From positions 5,402,463-5,466,462 of the forward strand of contig CM034134.1 of NCBI GenBank assembly GCA_019914995.1: 64,000 nt of DNA, given 5' to 3'. The notes under the pieces are model-generated. The model worked only from the letters and a program-made list of their open reading frames with translations, ran no database searches and had not been told where the DNA came from. Shown here one piece after another: positions 1 through 13,310 of the stretch (position 1 is its first letter; the number at the start of each line of letters is the position of its first letter). The translations under genes were made by a program, and so were the position numbers. Source of the stretch: Acanthochlamys bracteata. Lineage: Eukaryota > Streptophyta > Magnoliopsida > Pandanales > Velloziaceae.

Positions 1-825
1 CTGCTTACATTTTTCAAATTGGAGACTAGCAGCAAAACTTGCGTTCTACATGAGCATAAACATAATATACTCCCCAACCTTATGCTTAGTGGCAGCTGAC
101 AGTAATGCACCAATCTACTTGAAAGGTGGATCTATATATCAAAGAGACAGTCGATAAAGAAAAGAGAAGATTAAGCTAGATACTTTCAAGAATTTGTGCA
201 AGTCTGAAGATGTCTACTAGAGCAACAACAAAAGCAATAGTGACAAAGAAGCATTAATAAGAACAGCATCTATTTCTAAAATATCCTATACAGACTAGAC
301 CTATATAAAGGACCATGAACCAATTTTTTTGCTTGTGTTCACGATAAACAGTCCTATAGAAAGTATTTGAAAATACACAAAATCCTAATAAGCATATGAC
401 AGCTCAGAAAGTTTTTCTCCTCCACTATTCTTCGCAATATTGTGAATTCAGGAAGTACCCTCACATTTACTATCGAAATCTCCTACCGCAAGCAAGTAAG
501 ATGTCTTGAATTATGACCCCACAATTTATTTACTTTTTTAAAGTGGCGTTGCAGTTCCCGACTAATGTAATAACACTCAAGACCAACTTTTAGGCATCCA
601 ACACTAGATTCATTTAGAGGTTTGACCATCTCATGCTAAGGCTCCTTCAGATCTGCATTTTTGGATGCCAATTTATATCCACTGCCAGGAGCTTGGGGGT
701 TTTACCTGTTTACTGAAGTCCTGTTCTGGGACATGCTACTGCAGTATATGTTTTGAAGCCACATTACAACCAGGAAGCAACCAATGCTATTGCTCCTAAA
801 CAGGCACATCGTCTTAGAAGGGTCT
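1..825. other. unassigned, no gene recognised
   Basis: No open frame of useful length and no domain is visible on either strand. The composition is mixed, with short T-runs. It could be intron or untranslated sequence of a gene lying outside the window, but nothing in the sequence proves this. Confidence 0.4.
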
Positions 826-1075
826 CAGGAGGTGTTAGGGAGTGCTTTTGGAAAGTGCTTTTTAGAAGAGAAGGTATTTTTGTCCTATTTCGAAAAACGA
901 TCTCTACTTATTTTATCTAAAAGATATAATAAAAATAAACAATAACAAGATTCTACTACATATAATTTTTCTATACTTTCTAAAATTTTTAAATATTGTA
1001 GAAGATTATAGAAGATTTATTGAAAAACGTGAACTGAAAGTTGTTTTTCTGGAGCGTGTTGCCAAACAGGCCCTG
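826..1075. mobile_element. MITE-like element (hAT-type ends)
   Basis: The left end reads CAGGAGGTGTTAGGGAGTGC. The reverse complement of the right end reads CAGGGCCTGTTTGGCAACAC. These imperfect inverted ends bracket about 250 bp of AT-rich non-coding DNA. The GGGCCTGTTTGG end is typical of small plant hAT-like MITEs. No matching target-site duplication could be seen, so the exact ends are uncertain. Confidence 0.35.
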
Positions 1076-3098
1076 AGATCTCCAAGCAGAACCTTAATCT
1101 TCATCCTAACTAGGATTGGTCTGCAGCAATGCAGCATCCCAAGAATTTATGAAACTATATTACCAAATAAAATCAGAAGCTTGTCTCACTTGCAATCCGA
1201 AAAGCTATAGCACAACCCTAACTAAAATTCATTTTGCACTCTAGCAACTAGAACCACAGCTCAAACAGAACCTAAACCAATTCATTCCAAGACATCCATC
1301 CCATGAACCACAAACTGATTTCGAGTCCAAATAATTTAAACCATAAAGGAAAGAGCCTATTCTATCAATTAATGGTATCAACAACCACATCAACAGGTAA
1401 TTAACAAACAATCAACTCAGTAACAGCGCCTTCACATAACTTTATTCAAGTTCTCCAATTCTAAGAAGCCCATTCCATTACAGCTCAAGCACACAAAGAA
1501 GAAGAACAACACAAAAAAGGAATGTCCCAGAAAAAAGGAAAATAAATTAAAGATGAAGAGTCGTGACTCCATAATTATCAATAGTAATAACAACAGTTCA
1601 GGACTAAGAAAACCAAATCCAGAAATCAGATTGAGTACAACGAATTACAATCTTCAAAGTTGTGAGACCTCTTTCAAGGCCAAATTTCAATTTTTATCTC
1701 ACTAAAAACTTTAAAACAACACAATTGGGGAAAGAGAATGATACCTTCTTGCTTCTGCTAAATTTTGAAGTTCCTCTTTTAGTAGGGAGTTGTCTTTGTC
1801 TTTGTTTTCAGGATTTTCGTTAAAAAAAAACCCAAGTGTGCGTTTTGATGCTTTTAAAATAAAATTTTTATAAAATAAAATTAGTTTTATATTTTAAATT
1901 TTTTTTTTAAATAATAAAAATAAACTAAAAAATTATATTAATATAAAAAAGTTTATATATTTTTAAATTTTAAATAATTTTTAAATAATAATATTATAAA
2001 ATCTGTGTTGAAAAATTAAAAAATTATATTTTTTAAATTGTAAAAAGTTCTGTAAACGACGACAATTCCAGCAGTCCAAACTCAAAAGTTTAGCACTATT
2101 CGAGAGTTGTTCTTAGCTGTTATGCTTGTACAGGCAACAGCAAACTCTGACTGATGTGGCACATTGTTTATTGGTGCAAAGTGTGAATTACTCTTATACC
2201 ATAAAAGTTAAAGGTTTACTTGAATAAAATGCAATAGATGAGATTATCATTGTTACGTGAAGTATCAATATCTAGCCGAAGTTAACGATGATAACTAAAT
2301 TCATTTATTAAATATATTACTTAAATTATTACTAAAAATTTTGATGAAAATTTATCAGCAATTAACGCTTCAAACTTTGAACTTCACTATATTTTACTTC
2401 GTCGTAGGATGGGCACCACAAAGATGATACCTACGTAAGCAGAGTTTTAGCATTTTCGGTACTGTTTGACATTGTTCTTTATTTTTATTACTTATATTTT
2501 ATTAAAATTTTATAATATTATAATTTTAAAAATTTTTTAAATATATATTATGCAATATATATTTTTTATTATTTTATCAAATTATATAAATAAGCTTATT
2601 TTTAAATTAAAAAAAAACTCCACAGACCATATCTAAACTTTTGAATAGGTCTTGTTCTTAAGAAACACCTTTCACGCACTAACTTCTAACATTTAACCTA
2701 ATAAAAAGCTCTTGGATTTTCTTTTGTATCTGGTGGAAAGGTAAATAAATATCCCTCGTGACAACAAATACAATCAATATCAAGCAGCTATCCTAACAGT
2801 ACAAGACATCTTCACAGACTATTGATCTGTAGTAGTTTTTCTACAATGAATTTTTTTTTAAAATATTTTAAAATTTTTTTAAATAATTGTTTTATAAATT
2901 TTTTACTTTAAAATAATAAATTATATAATAATATAATAAATAATAATATATGTAAAAAGATTTCAGGTTTTAAAAATATTTTTAAATATTTTTTAAAATT
3001 TTATGAGAAATATCAAATGAAAAATTAAAATAAAAAAATAAATTAAGGAACACTTTAAGCACCACCAATAATATTGTGCAGTAGCTTGTGCGCACAAG
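1076..3098. other. AT-rich intergenic DNA
   Basis: No coding frame or RNA gene was seen. Stretches at about 1830-2050, 2480-2600 and 2850-3050 are almost pure A/T and low in complexity. Confidence 0.5.
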
Positions 3099-3624
3099 GT
3101 TGTCAAAATCAAAATTTTAGTTAAAATCATTTCGTTTAAGTAAAATCGTAAAATCAGAATTTTAATGTAATATCGTAAGATTTTATATACCGATAAATTT
3201 TATAAATAATTTTTTTAATATTATTAAAAAAATTTTATAAAATTTTTTCTAATACTATTAAAAAAATTTTATAAAATTTTTTCTAATATTTTTTTTAAAA
3301 GTTAGAATATTTTAAAAAACTTTGAAATTTTTTTAAATTTTATAAAAAACCACTCTATATTTCATAAAAAATTTCTCAACATTATACTTTTTCAAAAAAC
3401 CTTATTAAATTTTATAGAAAACTCCCTCAAATTTAGTTAATTACAAAATTTTTTTAAAAAGTAAAATCGTATAAAATTGTAAAAAGATCTAGATCTTACC
3501 GATTTTAAGATTTAAATCGAAATTCGGGTGGGATTTTACTCACAAAATATTTTACTTAAAATCGGGATCATTTTGGTGAAGTAAAATCGTAGGATTTTAG
3601 AATTTAAATCGAAATTTTGATAAC
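3099..3624. mobile_element. foldback element, GTTGTCAAAATC family, copy A
   Basis: The left end is GTTGTCAAAATC. The reverse complement of the right end is GTTATCAAAATTTCGATTT. Both flanks carry repeated blocks of the type GTAAAATCGTAGGATTTTA, so the ends can fold back on each other. The core is very A/T rich with no coding frame. A second copy lies at 13,311-13,982. No clear target-site duplication was found. Confidence 0.5.
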
Positions 3625-5058
3625 ATTGTAAGCGCATGAATATTTGTACAATAATTGTACGTCTCCGATATATTTATAGAAAGGGGAATGTTAAAAACAA
3701 CTACCCGTAAACTATTGTCAATATTTATTTAATTCTTTCTGTACAAAGTGTCAAGTTTTTGTTGGTCATTTACATATACTTGTTTTAGAATTTTATTCTT
3801 CTTTATTTGTAGCAATATTTAATGCATTATTCTTGTAGTGTTTGCATTATTTTAATTTTATTTTGCATTTAGAGACCAAACTTTTCACATTACTCTTGCA
3901 GCATATAGTAGTAACATAGACTTACTCAAGTAAACTATTTCGGATAATTTATTTAAATGTGCACGGATTTCATATATCCTAGTATCCTGTATGGCAGAAT
4001 ATACAGTTTCCTACTATGTTGTATTTTGAGGACATAACCTGAAAAACTACCATGTCTGGAGCGACGTTTTAGAATAGGTAGCAAACTTTCCTTATGTTTG
4101 GATAAATGCATATAGTTCATTTGAAGTAGCCAAAAGGATCTCTTAGCATATGTATTTTTGTAATAATATACGAAAATGCTGAAATAAAACAACAGCACAG
4201 TCGTTACACGAAGGTTGTACTCGAATTTCAGTAGATTCTATACCTATATCATGTATTCCTTCCACAGATCTAAAACAATTTTGTGAAGAATCAAGTTATA
4301 ATATGCTTTCTCTTTACATGTGCTAGAAGATTTTTTTGGGCTACCTCAACTGAATTATGCGTCTTAAAAATGAAAACTTCTTTAGGAACAGAAACATAAT
4401 AAAGTTTTAGCAAAATTAGAATCAATTACATTCTAGATAAGTTACTTATAGAACCTCCTACATGTTTCAGATCAATGATAAACCAGATTGAGCACTGGAG
4501 AACGTATTTAACAGCCCGATGACCAGCTGAATATACATATGTGTAACATTCTCTTCTCCAAAGACCTAATTTAGAAGATCCATTCCGAGTTAGAACTACC
4601 AAACATTGAAACATACACTATCTATCCACCCATCCGATTAATTATTTCAAAAATGGCTGGATTCCCCCTTCCGTGTGGCAAAACAACTACTCACTAGGAG
4701 AGATCCTAGTAATATCCTGAGGATGGTAAGATGAAGTTTTACAAAGGTGGGAAGATGACCATCGTTCGAAAACTATTGAAAATTTATTTATTTTTCTAAA
4801 TACTATAAAAATATTTTAAATATATAACATATTTATTTACATTTTTTAATTCATAGGATCATTTAATATTATAAAAATAATAAAATAAAATAAAATATTT
4901 AAAATAGTGGTATCTAAAAAATATACACATCACCATCAGCAAATGGTACACGATCAACGTTAGGGAATAGCTCCCATCAACATCAAGACAATGGTTCCCA
5001 TCAGCAATAGCTCACACTTTCTTCCTCTATATAAACTTTGGCAACTAGATTGAAGCAT
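3625..5058. other. unassigned intergenic DNA
   Basis: Only short open frames occur (81 codons or fewer), without recognisable domains. There is an AT-rich block at 4780-4920. Nothing further can be supported. Confidence 0.5.
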
Positions 5059-6225
5059 AGTTGTCAGATCCGGACTGAATCGTCTGAATCGATTCGGGTC
5101 TTAAAAAAACCGAACATGCAAAAGACTCGCTTTGATCCGGACTAATCCAAGCGACCCGTCTGTCCGGGTCAATTCAAAATGATTAAAAAAAATTTTTAAC
5201 TCAACCTAGCTTAATCGAGTTCGACAGTCCCGTGATGCTTCCGAGTTTCGACAATTTCCTCCTTCATTGCTGCATTTCACGGTCGCACTCTCTCTGCTAC
5301 ATCTTCATTCGCCGAACAAAGCTGTCATAATTTTCTTTGCTGCAATTCTATTCATTTCTCACTGATTGTCGGTAAACTGCCTCTTTCCATGCCGAGCGTG
5401 CTCTTGAAAACAATAACAACAACATAATTTAATCCAACAACTGGTCTCCTACTAACTGCAGCAACAACAATAACAACCACAACAAAAACTTCAAGATCAA
5501 TACCAAATCGAATTAATCGAGAGCCAACAGATCAAGTAAATAAAAAAGCAAGAGGAGGAGAAGCAATCACCGTGCTTTTTTTGGAGAAGCAATCTCTTGA
5601 AAAAATAAACTAGCGTGCTTTTTTTGGATAGAAAGAAGGACATCGTCAGGGCCGGACGAAAGATAAGAAATCTTCTTCTTTACTTCAGATTTCAAGCAAA
5701 ATCAAGCAATCCTAAAGAAAGAACGAACCAGGAAGACCAAAATGAGAAAATTGTTCTTTTGTTCAATGCTTGTGAAGAATTGTACCTTCTTTCCTGCGTT
5801 CAATGCTCTGCGAAGCATTTTCTTCGTGTTCAATGCTGAAGCATCGAATGAAGGCATTAATAAACATTTAATAAGAAGCATAGAATGAAGTGTAGCATTG
5901 AATAAAAAGTATTAAATGAAGCATGCATAGCATTGATAAGAATCATTAAATGAAGTATGAATAAGTATTGACTAAAGCATGAATAATCATTTAATAAGAA
6001 GCATCGAATGAAGCGTAGCATTGAATAAAAATCATTAAAGAAGCATGCATAGCATTGATAAGAATCATTAGATGAAGCATGAATAAGCATTGATTGAAAC
6101 CTATAAATTATTGATATTTTCATTAGATTACTAATCTCACGAGTCAATATGCTGACCAGCCAGGTCAAATCATGATCTGGATAAATTTTTGGGTCAACGT
6201 TCAATTCGATTCTTCTAATTATAGC
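5059..6225. mobile_element. possible non-autonomous element starting GTTGTCAGATCCGG
   Basis: The left side starts AGTTGTCAGATCCGGACTG and continues with GGGTC/GACCCG-type repeats. The right side, at 6130-6210, has the matching GACC/GGTCA-rich composition and reads GGGTCAACGTTC near its edge. The inside is GC-richer, and part of it resembles leader sequence (5220-5400). The paired composition of the two flanks suggests a transposable element, but no exact inverted repeat or duplication was proved. Confidence 0.3.
5860..6100. repeat. two-copy tandem repeat, 123 bp period
   Basis: The block that starts TTAATAAGAAGCAT at 5868 recurs at 5991 with only a few differences. Inside each copy the words GAAGCAT and GCATTGA recur, so the unit is built from still shorter GCATTGAATNA-like repeats. 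It looks non-coding. Confidence 0.7.
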
Positions 6226-7270
6226 CAGAGGGGCAGTTTGACTATGCTAAAAATATCTTAACTCTTAACAAACTTAGTTTTCTGATTTTTTTTTATAAAA
6301 GTTATTGTGATATAATCTTAAAAGGCTCAAAAAAAAGTTTTAAAAAAATAAAGAAAAGTTAAAAAGAGTACTGAATGACTGAAATATTATTTGTAATATA
6401 ATTACTATCATGTGAAATTTATAAATGTTTTTTACATACCATTAATTATTTTCAACTTATACATCATCTATAATACGAATAGCAAATTTATAACAATTTT
6501 TGTAATAATATTAATACTTTAAATAAATAATTAGTTTACAAAAATATTGTTTAATTTAACTTTAAATAAAAATACATTATATTTATTCATATAATGACTA
6601 ATTAATTTTAATTTATATGTTATCATCAATAAAGGGGAAATTTAGCATTGCTTTTTAATTGTTTATCGTTCAAACTTTTCATTTCATATTTACAAATATC
6701 TTCTAGAATATTTTACAAAATTTATTTAAAAATTTAAAGAGACAAAAAAATTGTACATCATAAAATCTTATTATTGCTTATCTATTATTTGTTTAGATAA
6801 AATAGAGCTTGTTTTGTGAATTATTTTCTAAATACTTTTCGTTCCAAAAAGCTCCATTTCCTAAACACTCAAATATTTCCAAATATTGCTGTTATATAGT
6901 AACTCAAACAAATATTGAGACAATAATACATTCATCATGTAAAGAATTTGAAAAGTTCAGCAAAAAGTTATAACCAAATTAGTGTTCATAATCAAAACAG
7001 TTATAAGATCACTACAGAAATATTTTACTAGCACTATTATCATGACGTCTCAACCAAATCTATGTCACTATGATCAGTATTTAAATATTCAGGTTGATCA
7101 TTTGATGCATTGCTAGATGCTCTACTAGTTAATACGACATAAGTCTCAGGTTTAGTTAGATAGAATGCATCATCTGCGAACTTTTTTTTTCCTTATAAAA
7201 CTATATAATGCCATTGTCGCAAGTACAATATCTGTTTCTACTTGTACTAGATATGTTGTCATGCTAGCTA
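6226..7270. other. AT-rich intergenic DNA
   Basis: Long T and A runs, no open frame of interest. The last part (7020-7270) may be the decayed 3' end of the Harbinger gene that follows on the minus strand, but I could not align it. Confidence 0.45.
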
Positions 7271-7274
7271 ATAT

Positions 7275-7715
7275 TGTAAACCGAACCTTTCGACGCCAAA
7301 TACGCATTCAATGATATTTTGACACGAAAAATGCATGTAGTTGAATTTTTTTGTTCCTCATTGTTGCCGCATTTGAGATGTGGTAGCACGTCAAAAATCA
7401 TTCAGAAGATATCTTATGTCCCACCTTTATACGAACCCATGTATCCTTACATGCGCATATATTTTGTATCCATCAAATAATATTTATTTTTTAAGTGATG
7501 AGGAAAGTTGACTTTGAGTCTATTTAGTTCTTCATTAAATATCTACAAGCTGTGAGTAGATCCTTCCATCTCATACAAACGTGTAACATATGTTAAATCA
7601 CAGAATGTCGTAATATTCTTTGTGGCGCAGTCTTTTCGCATAATATAAGAAATTATCTCTATTGGCAGTATTCTTGTTTTGATATGTGTGCCACCAATAG
7701 CTCCAAGACAATCCT
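7275..7715 (-). pseudogene. PIF/Harbinger transposase pseudogene (HARBI1-like, DDE_Tnp_4)
   Basis: Read on the minus strand, broken frames spell the landmarks of a plant Harbinger nuclease in the right order. DCLGAIGGTHI lies at about 7690-7714, where the family has D-GAIDGTH. MEGSTHS lies near 7560, where the family has W-EGSAHDS. KYYLMDTKY lies near 7470 (family KYYLVDAGY), and IIECVFGVERF near 7290 (family VIERCFGVLK). The first catalytic Asp has become Gly and the second is lost to a stop, while the Glu of IEC remains. Several stops and frameshifts interrupt it, so it cannot encode an active enzyme. Only the C-terminal two thirds are present. A CACTA terminus begins about 100 bp upstream of the first landmark and may have separated the 5' part. 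Confidence 0.75.
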
Positions 7716-7819
7716 ACAATTAAAAAATCTTTGATTTCAAAATAATAAGTTCGATTTAATTGAATATATAGTATTAATGTTAAAATTATTTGATCACTTA
7801 TTTCAAAGAATGAAATATA

Positions 7820-8310
7820 CACTACTAGAAACTAAACCTTTACCGACTGAATTACTGATTGAAGATAAACATTTGGTAATTCCATCAATTATCACCTGAA
7901 AGTTATCTAGTATGGAAACGTCTTCAAATTACCAATTGAAGACAAATGTAGTCAGTGGGCTATGGAAATTATCGACTATTGGATATGTCCGTCGGTAATA
8001 CGTACACCTTACCGACTGCCAGACTAGCAGTAGCTAATTTCACCAACCTTACCGACTGCCAGATTGCTATAGCTAATTTCATAGGAAAAAAAAATGTATC
8101 ATATACACTTATCTACAAAATTACGTAGTAGTTGGGAAGTGATTGCATTTGCAAACTATAGATATATACAGTCGGCAACCTTATCGGTGATTATTTCATG
8201 GTCAATAACTACAACGTCAATGCCGACTGAAGATATCGTAGTCGGTAACCTAATGTAAATTAGCAGACTTTTTATGTTTACAGTCAGGAATATGCCGACT
8301 TGTGCTTTTG
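7820..8310 (+). mobile_element. CACTA (En/Spm) element terminus with subterminal repeats
   Basis: CACTACTAGAAA at 7820-7831 is the classic terminal inverted repeat of plant CACTA elements. It is followed by many copies, in both orientations, of a short subterminal word (TTACCGACTG / CAGTCGGTAA) at about 7850, 7990, 8030, 8050, 8170, 8225 and 8245. Such repeats are where CACTA transposases bind. No matching TTTCTAGTAGTG end was found to the right, so this is a truncated or rearranged element. Its inner boundary is approximate. Confidence 0.7.
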
Positions 8311-8825
8311 TGTCGATACTATAGTATTATCGACATCTTTTGGTAGTTGGTCTTGTAAAATCAGACTCCATTTATTTTTTCATCTTCCTTATCTTACCTT
8401 CTCCTTTTAATTTTCGTGATCGACCTATTGAGTATCCCCTCCCATCACGTCTGTTATTCCTAGCGACCATCATCTCCGATGGGCGATGGAAATTTTCATT
8501 CTCCATACGACCATCATCTCTTCTCCTACACTGCTTGAAATTTTATAGCAGGCAAGTTGAATCATTCGGTCCCGGCCAGAATTGAAGCTGCCACTGACGG
8601 AAAATTTGGTTATCTCCAAGCAGTCATTATCTTCTCCACCTCCATTGTTCGATTGTTGCTGCCAGTGGGTTACACCTCCCCACTCCGCTTGCCCGAAATC
8701 AAAGCACTCACCAACGGAATCTTTTCATTCTCCGAGCTGCCATCATCTTCTCTGCCTCTGTTTCTTCAAGTGTAAATCCTTTTGTACATTTCACTAAATT
8801 CCCATCCACAATTTTCTTACTATCC
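8311..8825. other. unassigned, GC-richer stretch
   Basis: Three overlapping short open frames (71-81 codons) are present on the plus strand, none with a domain. The pyrimidine-rich text (TCTTCTCC, CATCATCTC) resembles leader or LTR sequence. It may still belong to the CACTA element. Confidence 0.35.
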
Positions 8826-11240
8826 TGTTTAGATTTATCTCTATACTAATCTTTAAAATTCTATAAGGGCATCATTGTCTTTTAGTGAATTCTGGGCTAG
8901 CTGGTTTGAGTTGAGTTGTGTGTATGAGTTCATTTCAAGTCAAGCTCATAACTACACACTAAAATGTTGTGGACCTATCTAGAAGGGATGAAGATTTTTC
9001 TTCCTACCGCCTCATCTATCTTTTCTTAATTATTTTTTTCCTTCTCTCATTCTCCTATCTTCCTCCCGTGAGCATCTCCATGCCTGAATGTCGTGGAATG
9101 CTTGCCGAAGGCCGTTGATCCTTTTTCTTCCTAGTGCTTTCTCTTTCTTTTTTTTCTCTCTCTTGCATATTGTTGCTCTCGAAGAGCTCCAACTGTGCCG
9201 GTAAGTGAACATGCGCGGTAAGCGTGGGTTTCACCACCGAGCCCCTAGTCACCGAAATCGATTGCCGAAGAACGAAATTTCTATCTCCTTCGTCCTCTGT
9301 GGCCACTCCACTACACAATTTCATCTCTCCCATCGAATCGATGCCGTAGCTCTCCAAGATCGACGTTAATCCTAGGATCATTTTCGCCGGCGCTGTCCTT
9401 TCGCAAATGTAGTAAGCTTCTAAGGCATCTAAATTATCTGCTCAAGGCAAATTCATTTTAAGCTGGAACCCTTGTCGTCGAAAATCCGGTGAGCAGGTGG
9501 GCTTTACTATTTTAGCTGAAATGCTATGCTAAATCTTATTATCAAGAATTGTTTTTGGATTATTTATCATCTCCTTTTCTATGTGGCAGGTATTTTCCTT
9601 GACCGAAGCCAAATGGTTTGACGTCGAAATTTGGAATTGATTTATTGGTAGTATAGTGTAATGTCTAGATCTATTGGTAGGTTAAGGCAAGCAATACTTA
9701 GAGATAAAGGCCCTAATATGCAATGTTCTCTTTTTTTGTTTTATTTCCTTCTCCTCTATTTTTGTCGACAGCAACTGTCTTCTCCTCTCAGCTCCTCTCC
9801 GGCGCGAAATCAACCTTCTCCGACGACGACCATCTCCTCCAGCCACTCTGTTCATCATCATCTGCTTCCTTCGGCATCACTATTGCAGTTCTGGCGAGCT
9901 ACACCACGTAGGATAGTAAAATTAGGATTTTTGTTCGGCCGGTTCTCTGACGATCCGGCGACGGAAAGTAGGCTAGAAATACTCCCCTCAACTTGCTAAG
10001 TCTTTTTTCTTCATTATTTGCATTGATTTTCAGCTCCGGTGCTTGTTTCGCGTGAGCAAACCGCTGAACGTTGTTCCGTCAATTGCAGTCACTGGCATCA
10101 AAATTGAAGCTCGTCATCACCTTCATTGAACTCTCCTAGTGTTGCTGTTATTTGTGTTGTGTTTAACACCCTCCCGGCCAAAACCCTAGCTCGCTGGAAT
10201 CCAGTGAACTCTTCCGGCGACTCGATTTAGGTGAGTTAAAAATCCTCGTGTCGCATATTTGAAATTGTTATTAAATAAATTATTGATTCATTTCGTTCTA
10301 GGCAATCATTGGATTGGACATACGCGAGTTGTTGCGGATTCATCATGTTTTGGAATTCGTCCTCCCATTTCATTTGTAAGCCTCTTGAATCTATTAACTT
10401 TAGTATTAAATGAATGGTTGAATAGAGAAAATCTTAAAATGGTTCGCCATGTGCTATTGGACTTTAGACATAAACTAGGTTATGCATTTATTAGAGTACT
10501 TGGTTTAGCTTTCGTTTAGTGTGCTTGTTTATTAAATATGCCGCATACGTGTTAGGTGATACAAGTGACTTGAGTTTGGGTGGTGCAGGTTAAAGTTGGC
10601 AATTGATTTAAATAATTGCTTAGACTATAGGTGAGGGGTACCGTGGCTTTGTTCCTATAGCTATTTCATTAAGCTTTCGGCACAGGTAACATTTGCTTTG
10701 GAAATTCTGGCATACCTTGTCATTCTTCTTACATATTCTGATTATCCTTCATGCTATATACGCCTGTACATGCTAATACTTATTTGACATCATGTTTAGA
10801 GCTATTACTAGCATGTTCGCATATTATAGACTATGTGGCATAATTATGGAAATATTTCAATATATATGTCAGTGCTTATATTTCAAATATGCAACATACA
10901 TGTCAATGCTTACCTTTCAAATATACATAAGTATAATTATGATAGCATTGAAGGCATTGAGAATAGCATGTTCATCGTGTGCAAATCTATTGCATTGCAT
11001 CTACTTATTAAGAACTGCAGTAGTATGGGATAATACAGAATCTGACAAATATTGTAATAACTTATTATATCATGGATGCTTGCATGATATATTAATACGG
11101 TGATTCTCAGGACATACTTGGTACCGAGATATATGGGTAGCCGATGGGTCCTAGTGCATACTGAGCTCGAGCTATGATATATGAATTGGAGGTGGGTCCC
11201 AAGACATAATGGGCACCGAGGTTACTTGTGATTCAGATGC

Positions 11241-11282
<42 letters not shown>

Positions 11283-11849
11283 TTTGTATGATATCGATAG
11301 CAGCGTGATGCGAGCTTGAGATGTTATCTCACTCGATCACCGACTAGTATAGTTGTTACTATTAATACATTCGTATACATCATTATATATGCTTGCTTGC
11401 TTGGATGTATTATATATTTGTATATTATTTATAGCCTTGAGAGTGTTGCATGATATTTCATTTTATCGTGTATCTTTGATAAGAACTGAGTCGGTATGGG
11501 ACGATTCAGGATTTAGTTGAATTTGATTTGATATATCGTTGCATCTGTTGTATATAGATAGTACTACAACACCTAAGTAATGCATTAGTTACCTTGATTG
11601 GGCATTCTGCTGTTTTACCTTATTGGGATTGGGCTCACCCTCTTTTCTCTTCTTTGGCTTCTCCTAGATAGATTAGAGACTAGCGAACACTGATTAGATC
11701 CGGTACTACTAAAAGGCGTGCGGATGATATATCCTGAATCTTTTGGCATGTAGTTAACTCTATAATCCTTGAGGGGCATTGACTTTTCTTGTATCTTATT
11801 ATATGTAGTATTGTGATTGTCATTGTTTTGGATTGTAATAGGTGTTACA
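8826..11849 (+). mobile_element. long LTR-like block (Ty3/gypsy type), family member i
   Basis: This block shares an ordered set of sequence landmarks with the 3.24 kb element at 59,977-63,218 read on its minus strand. Near 10,185-10,235 both have an AACCCTA...GCCGGAAT stretch followed by GGTGAGTT. Near 11,620-11,680 both have a GGGCTCA...TTTTCT..TTCTTTGGC block. Both end in ...GTNACA, here at 11,849. It has no retroelement genes, so it is a solo LTR or LTR fragment. The left edge is uncertain: ACTAT lies close to a TGTTTAG at 8819-8828 and follows the right end, but the spacing is not exact. Short open frames inside are not credible genes. Confidence 0.5.
11244..11280. repeat. (AT)n microsatellite
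   Basis: An almost pure alternating AT run, with one GT interruption near its right end. It lies inside the LTR-like block. Confidence 0.95.
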
Positions 11850-13310
11850 ACTATCGGTACCCACTAGTGATATTTTGTGTGTAAACGGTTTTCATGTTGG
11901 TCGTTTTTCTTTATTTTGAGAACCTTCGCGTCTATGTGCTGCTGTAATGTGCCATTCCGTGCGGACACTGCAATACCTGTGTAAAGTGTGCGACTATATA
12001 TATTCGATCGTGCAACTTTGTGGATTCTTAGTGTTGTCGATGACATTGAAATCCAAACATGCATGCAATGGAAAAGAAACTATCTCAGCATACATTGTGG
12101 AGCAATTGCGGTTCCTTCTGAACAAGATTCACATGGTGACGACCTTCGCTTGAAAGCTGATGAGATCGATGGGCCAGAGAATACTCGCTAGACACAAATG
12201 AAGATTACGTCAGAGCGAATGATGACCTCTATACATCTCAAACCCTAAACTCTCAACTGTGCCACCTGTTGGGCCATACCCTGCAGCATGTACAACTAAA
12301 AGGCGAAACTTAGCAAACCTTATAAAGCCATCGCGGTTCCTGCCAGAGACGACAACGACGACCTTCGCTTGAGAGTCGACGTGACTGACGCACCAAAGAA
12401 CAATCGCTGAGCTACAAACGATGATTATGCCGATGCACGCGGCTAATTAGGAATATGCAGCTACGTTGGAAATGTTGTAGGGGGTAGACTATTAGGGTGG
12501 GAAGGTTGGAGATAATTAGTTGGTTGGAGGTCACCATAGAAATTATGAGCCGGGAAATGATTCTAGATTTGAACGGCAGTAGTCGAAATCTTAGAATAGT
12601 AAGGGTATATTGGTCATTGGTGAGTTGAATTGTCTATGGAAAAGAATATTTGAAAAGGGTGTCTGGAGAAAAGAAATTTGGCTTCAAACTACTGCAATGG
12701 TTCGTCTAACTTTACCGAAGCACATGCATCTTGGAGGTCGTCCAATGCTGGCCAATGGTTAGCTGATTGGCTCCTATAACTCTGAAAACACTGGCCGAAA
12801 GTGTCGAGGAATTCTCCATAGCCATTTGTTTCGATGTCTCTTATTGAGTCAGATTACAATTTTGATTTTTACTTTATGATAATACGTGACAAAATGCGAC
12901 ATCATATTTAGCTTGTTCAGGAGATGTTTACATTATTATGAGGTCCTATTTAAAATATGAAAGTAGAGTTCAGTTTTTGTTTTTCAATTGATTTTGGAAG
13001 TTGAGTTCAATATTAGCACAATTGCATTTGAAAGTGAGAACTTAAGTAGAAGTTGATTAAAATATTTATAAATAAAAACTAAAAATAATAAATTTTGCTA
13101 ACTATTTATTTAGTTAATATTCTACTATAATCAGTATATAAAATTTACTAATTGTATAGCCTACAAGTATCAAAGTATTTATATTTTTTATAATAAATTG
13201 GTCGTATAAGAGATACAATATTATAATAATCATAATGCAAACTGCTAATTTATACTTAACACTTGTAGCACTGATTATTTGAAAAAAGCTTTATTGTCAC
13301 TTGCATCTAA
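11850..13310. other. unassigned; weak 0.23 kb direct repeat at 12.1-12.43 kb
   Basis: The sequence around GCGGTTCCTTCTG (12,108) and GACGACCTTCGCTTGAAAG recurs about 225 bp later, around GCGGTTCCTGCCAG and GACGACCTTCGCTTGAGAG. These are diverged direct copies. No credible gene was seen. From 12,900 the sequence becomes AT-rich. Confidence 0.45.

Noticed and set aside
5857..6204. 115-codon minus-strand frame
   Set aside because: It is a translation of the 123 bp tandem repeat and is internally repetitive, with no domain.
9055..9999. Frames of 108 and 112 codons that look like possible exons
   Set aside because: Low-complexity, pyrimidine-rich LTR-like DNA. No domain, and the related block at 62.6-63.1 kb does not keep the reading.
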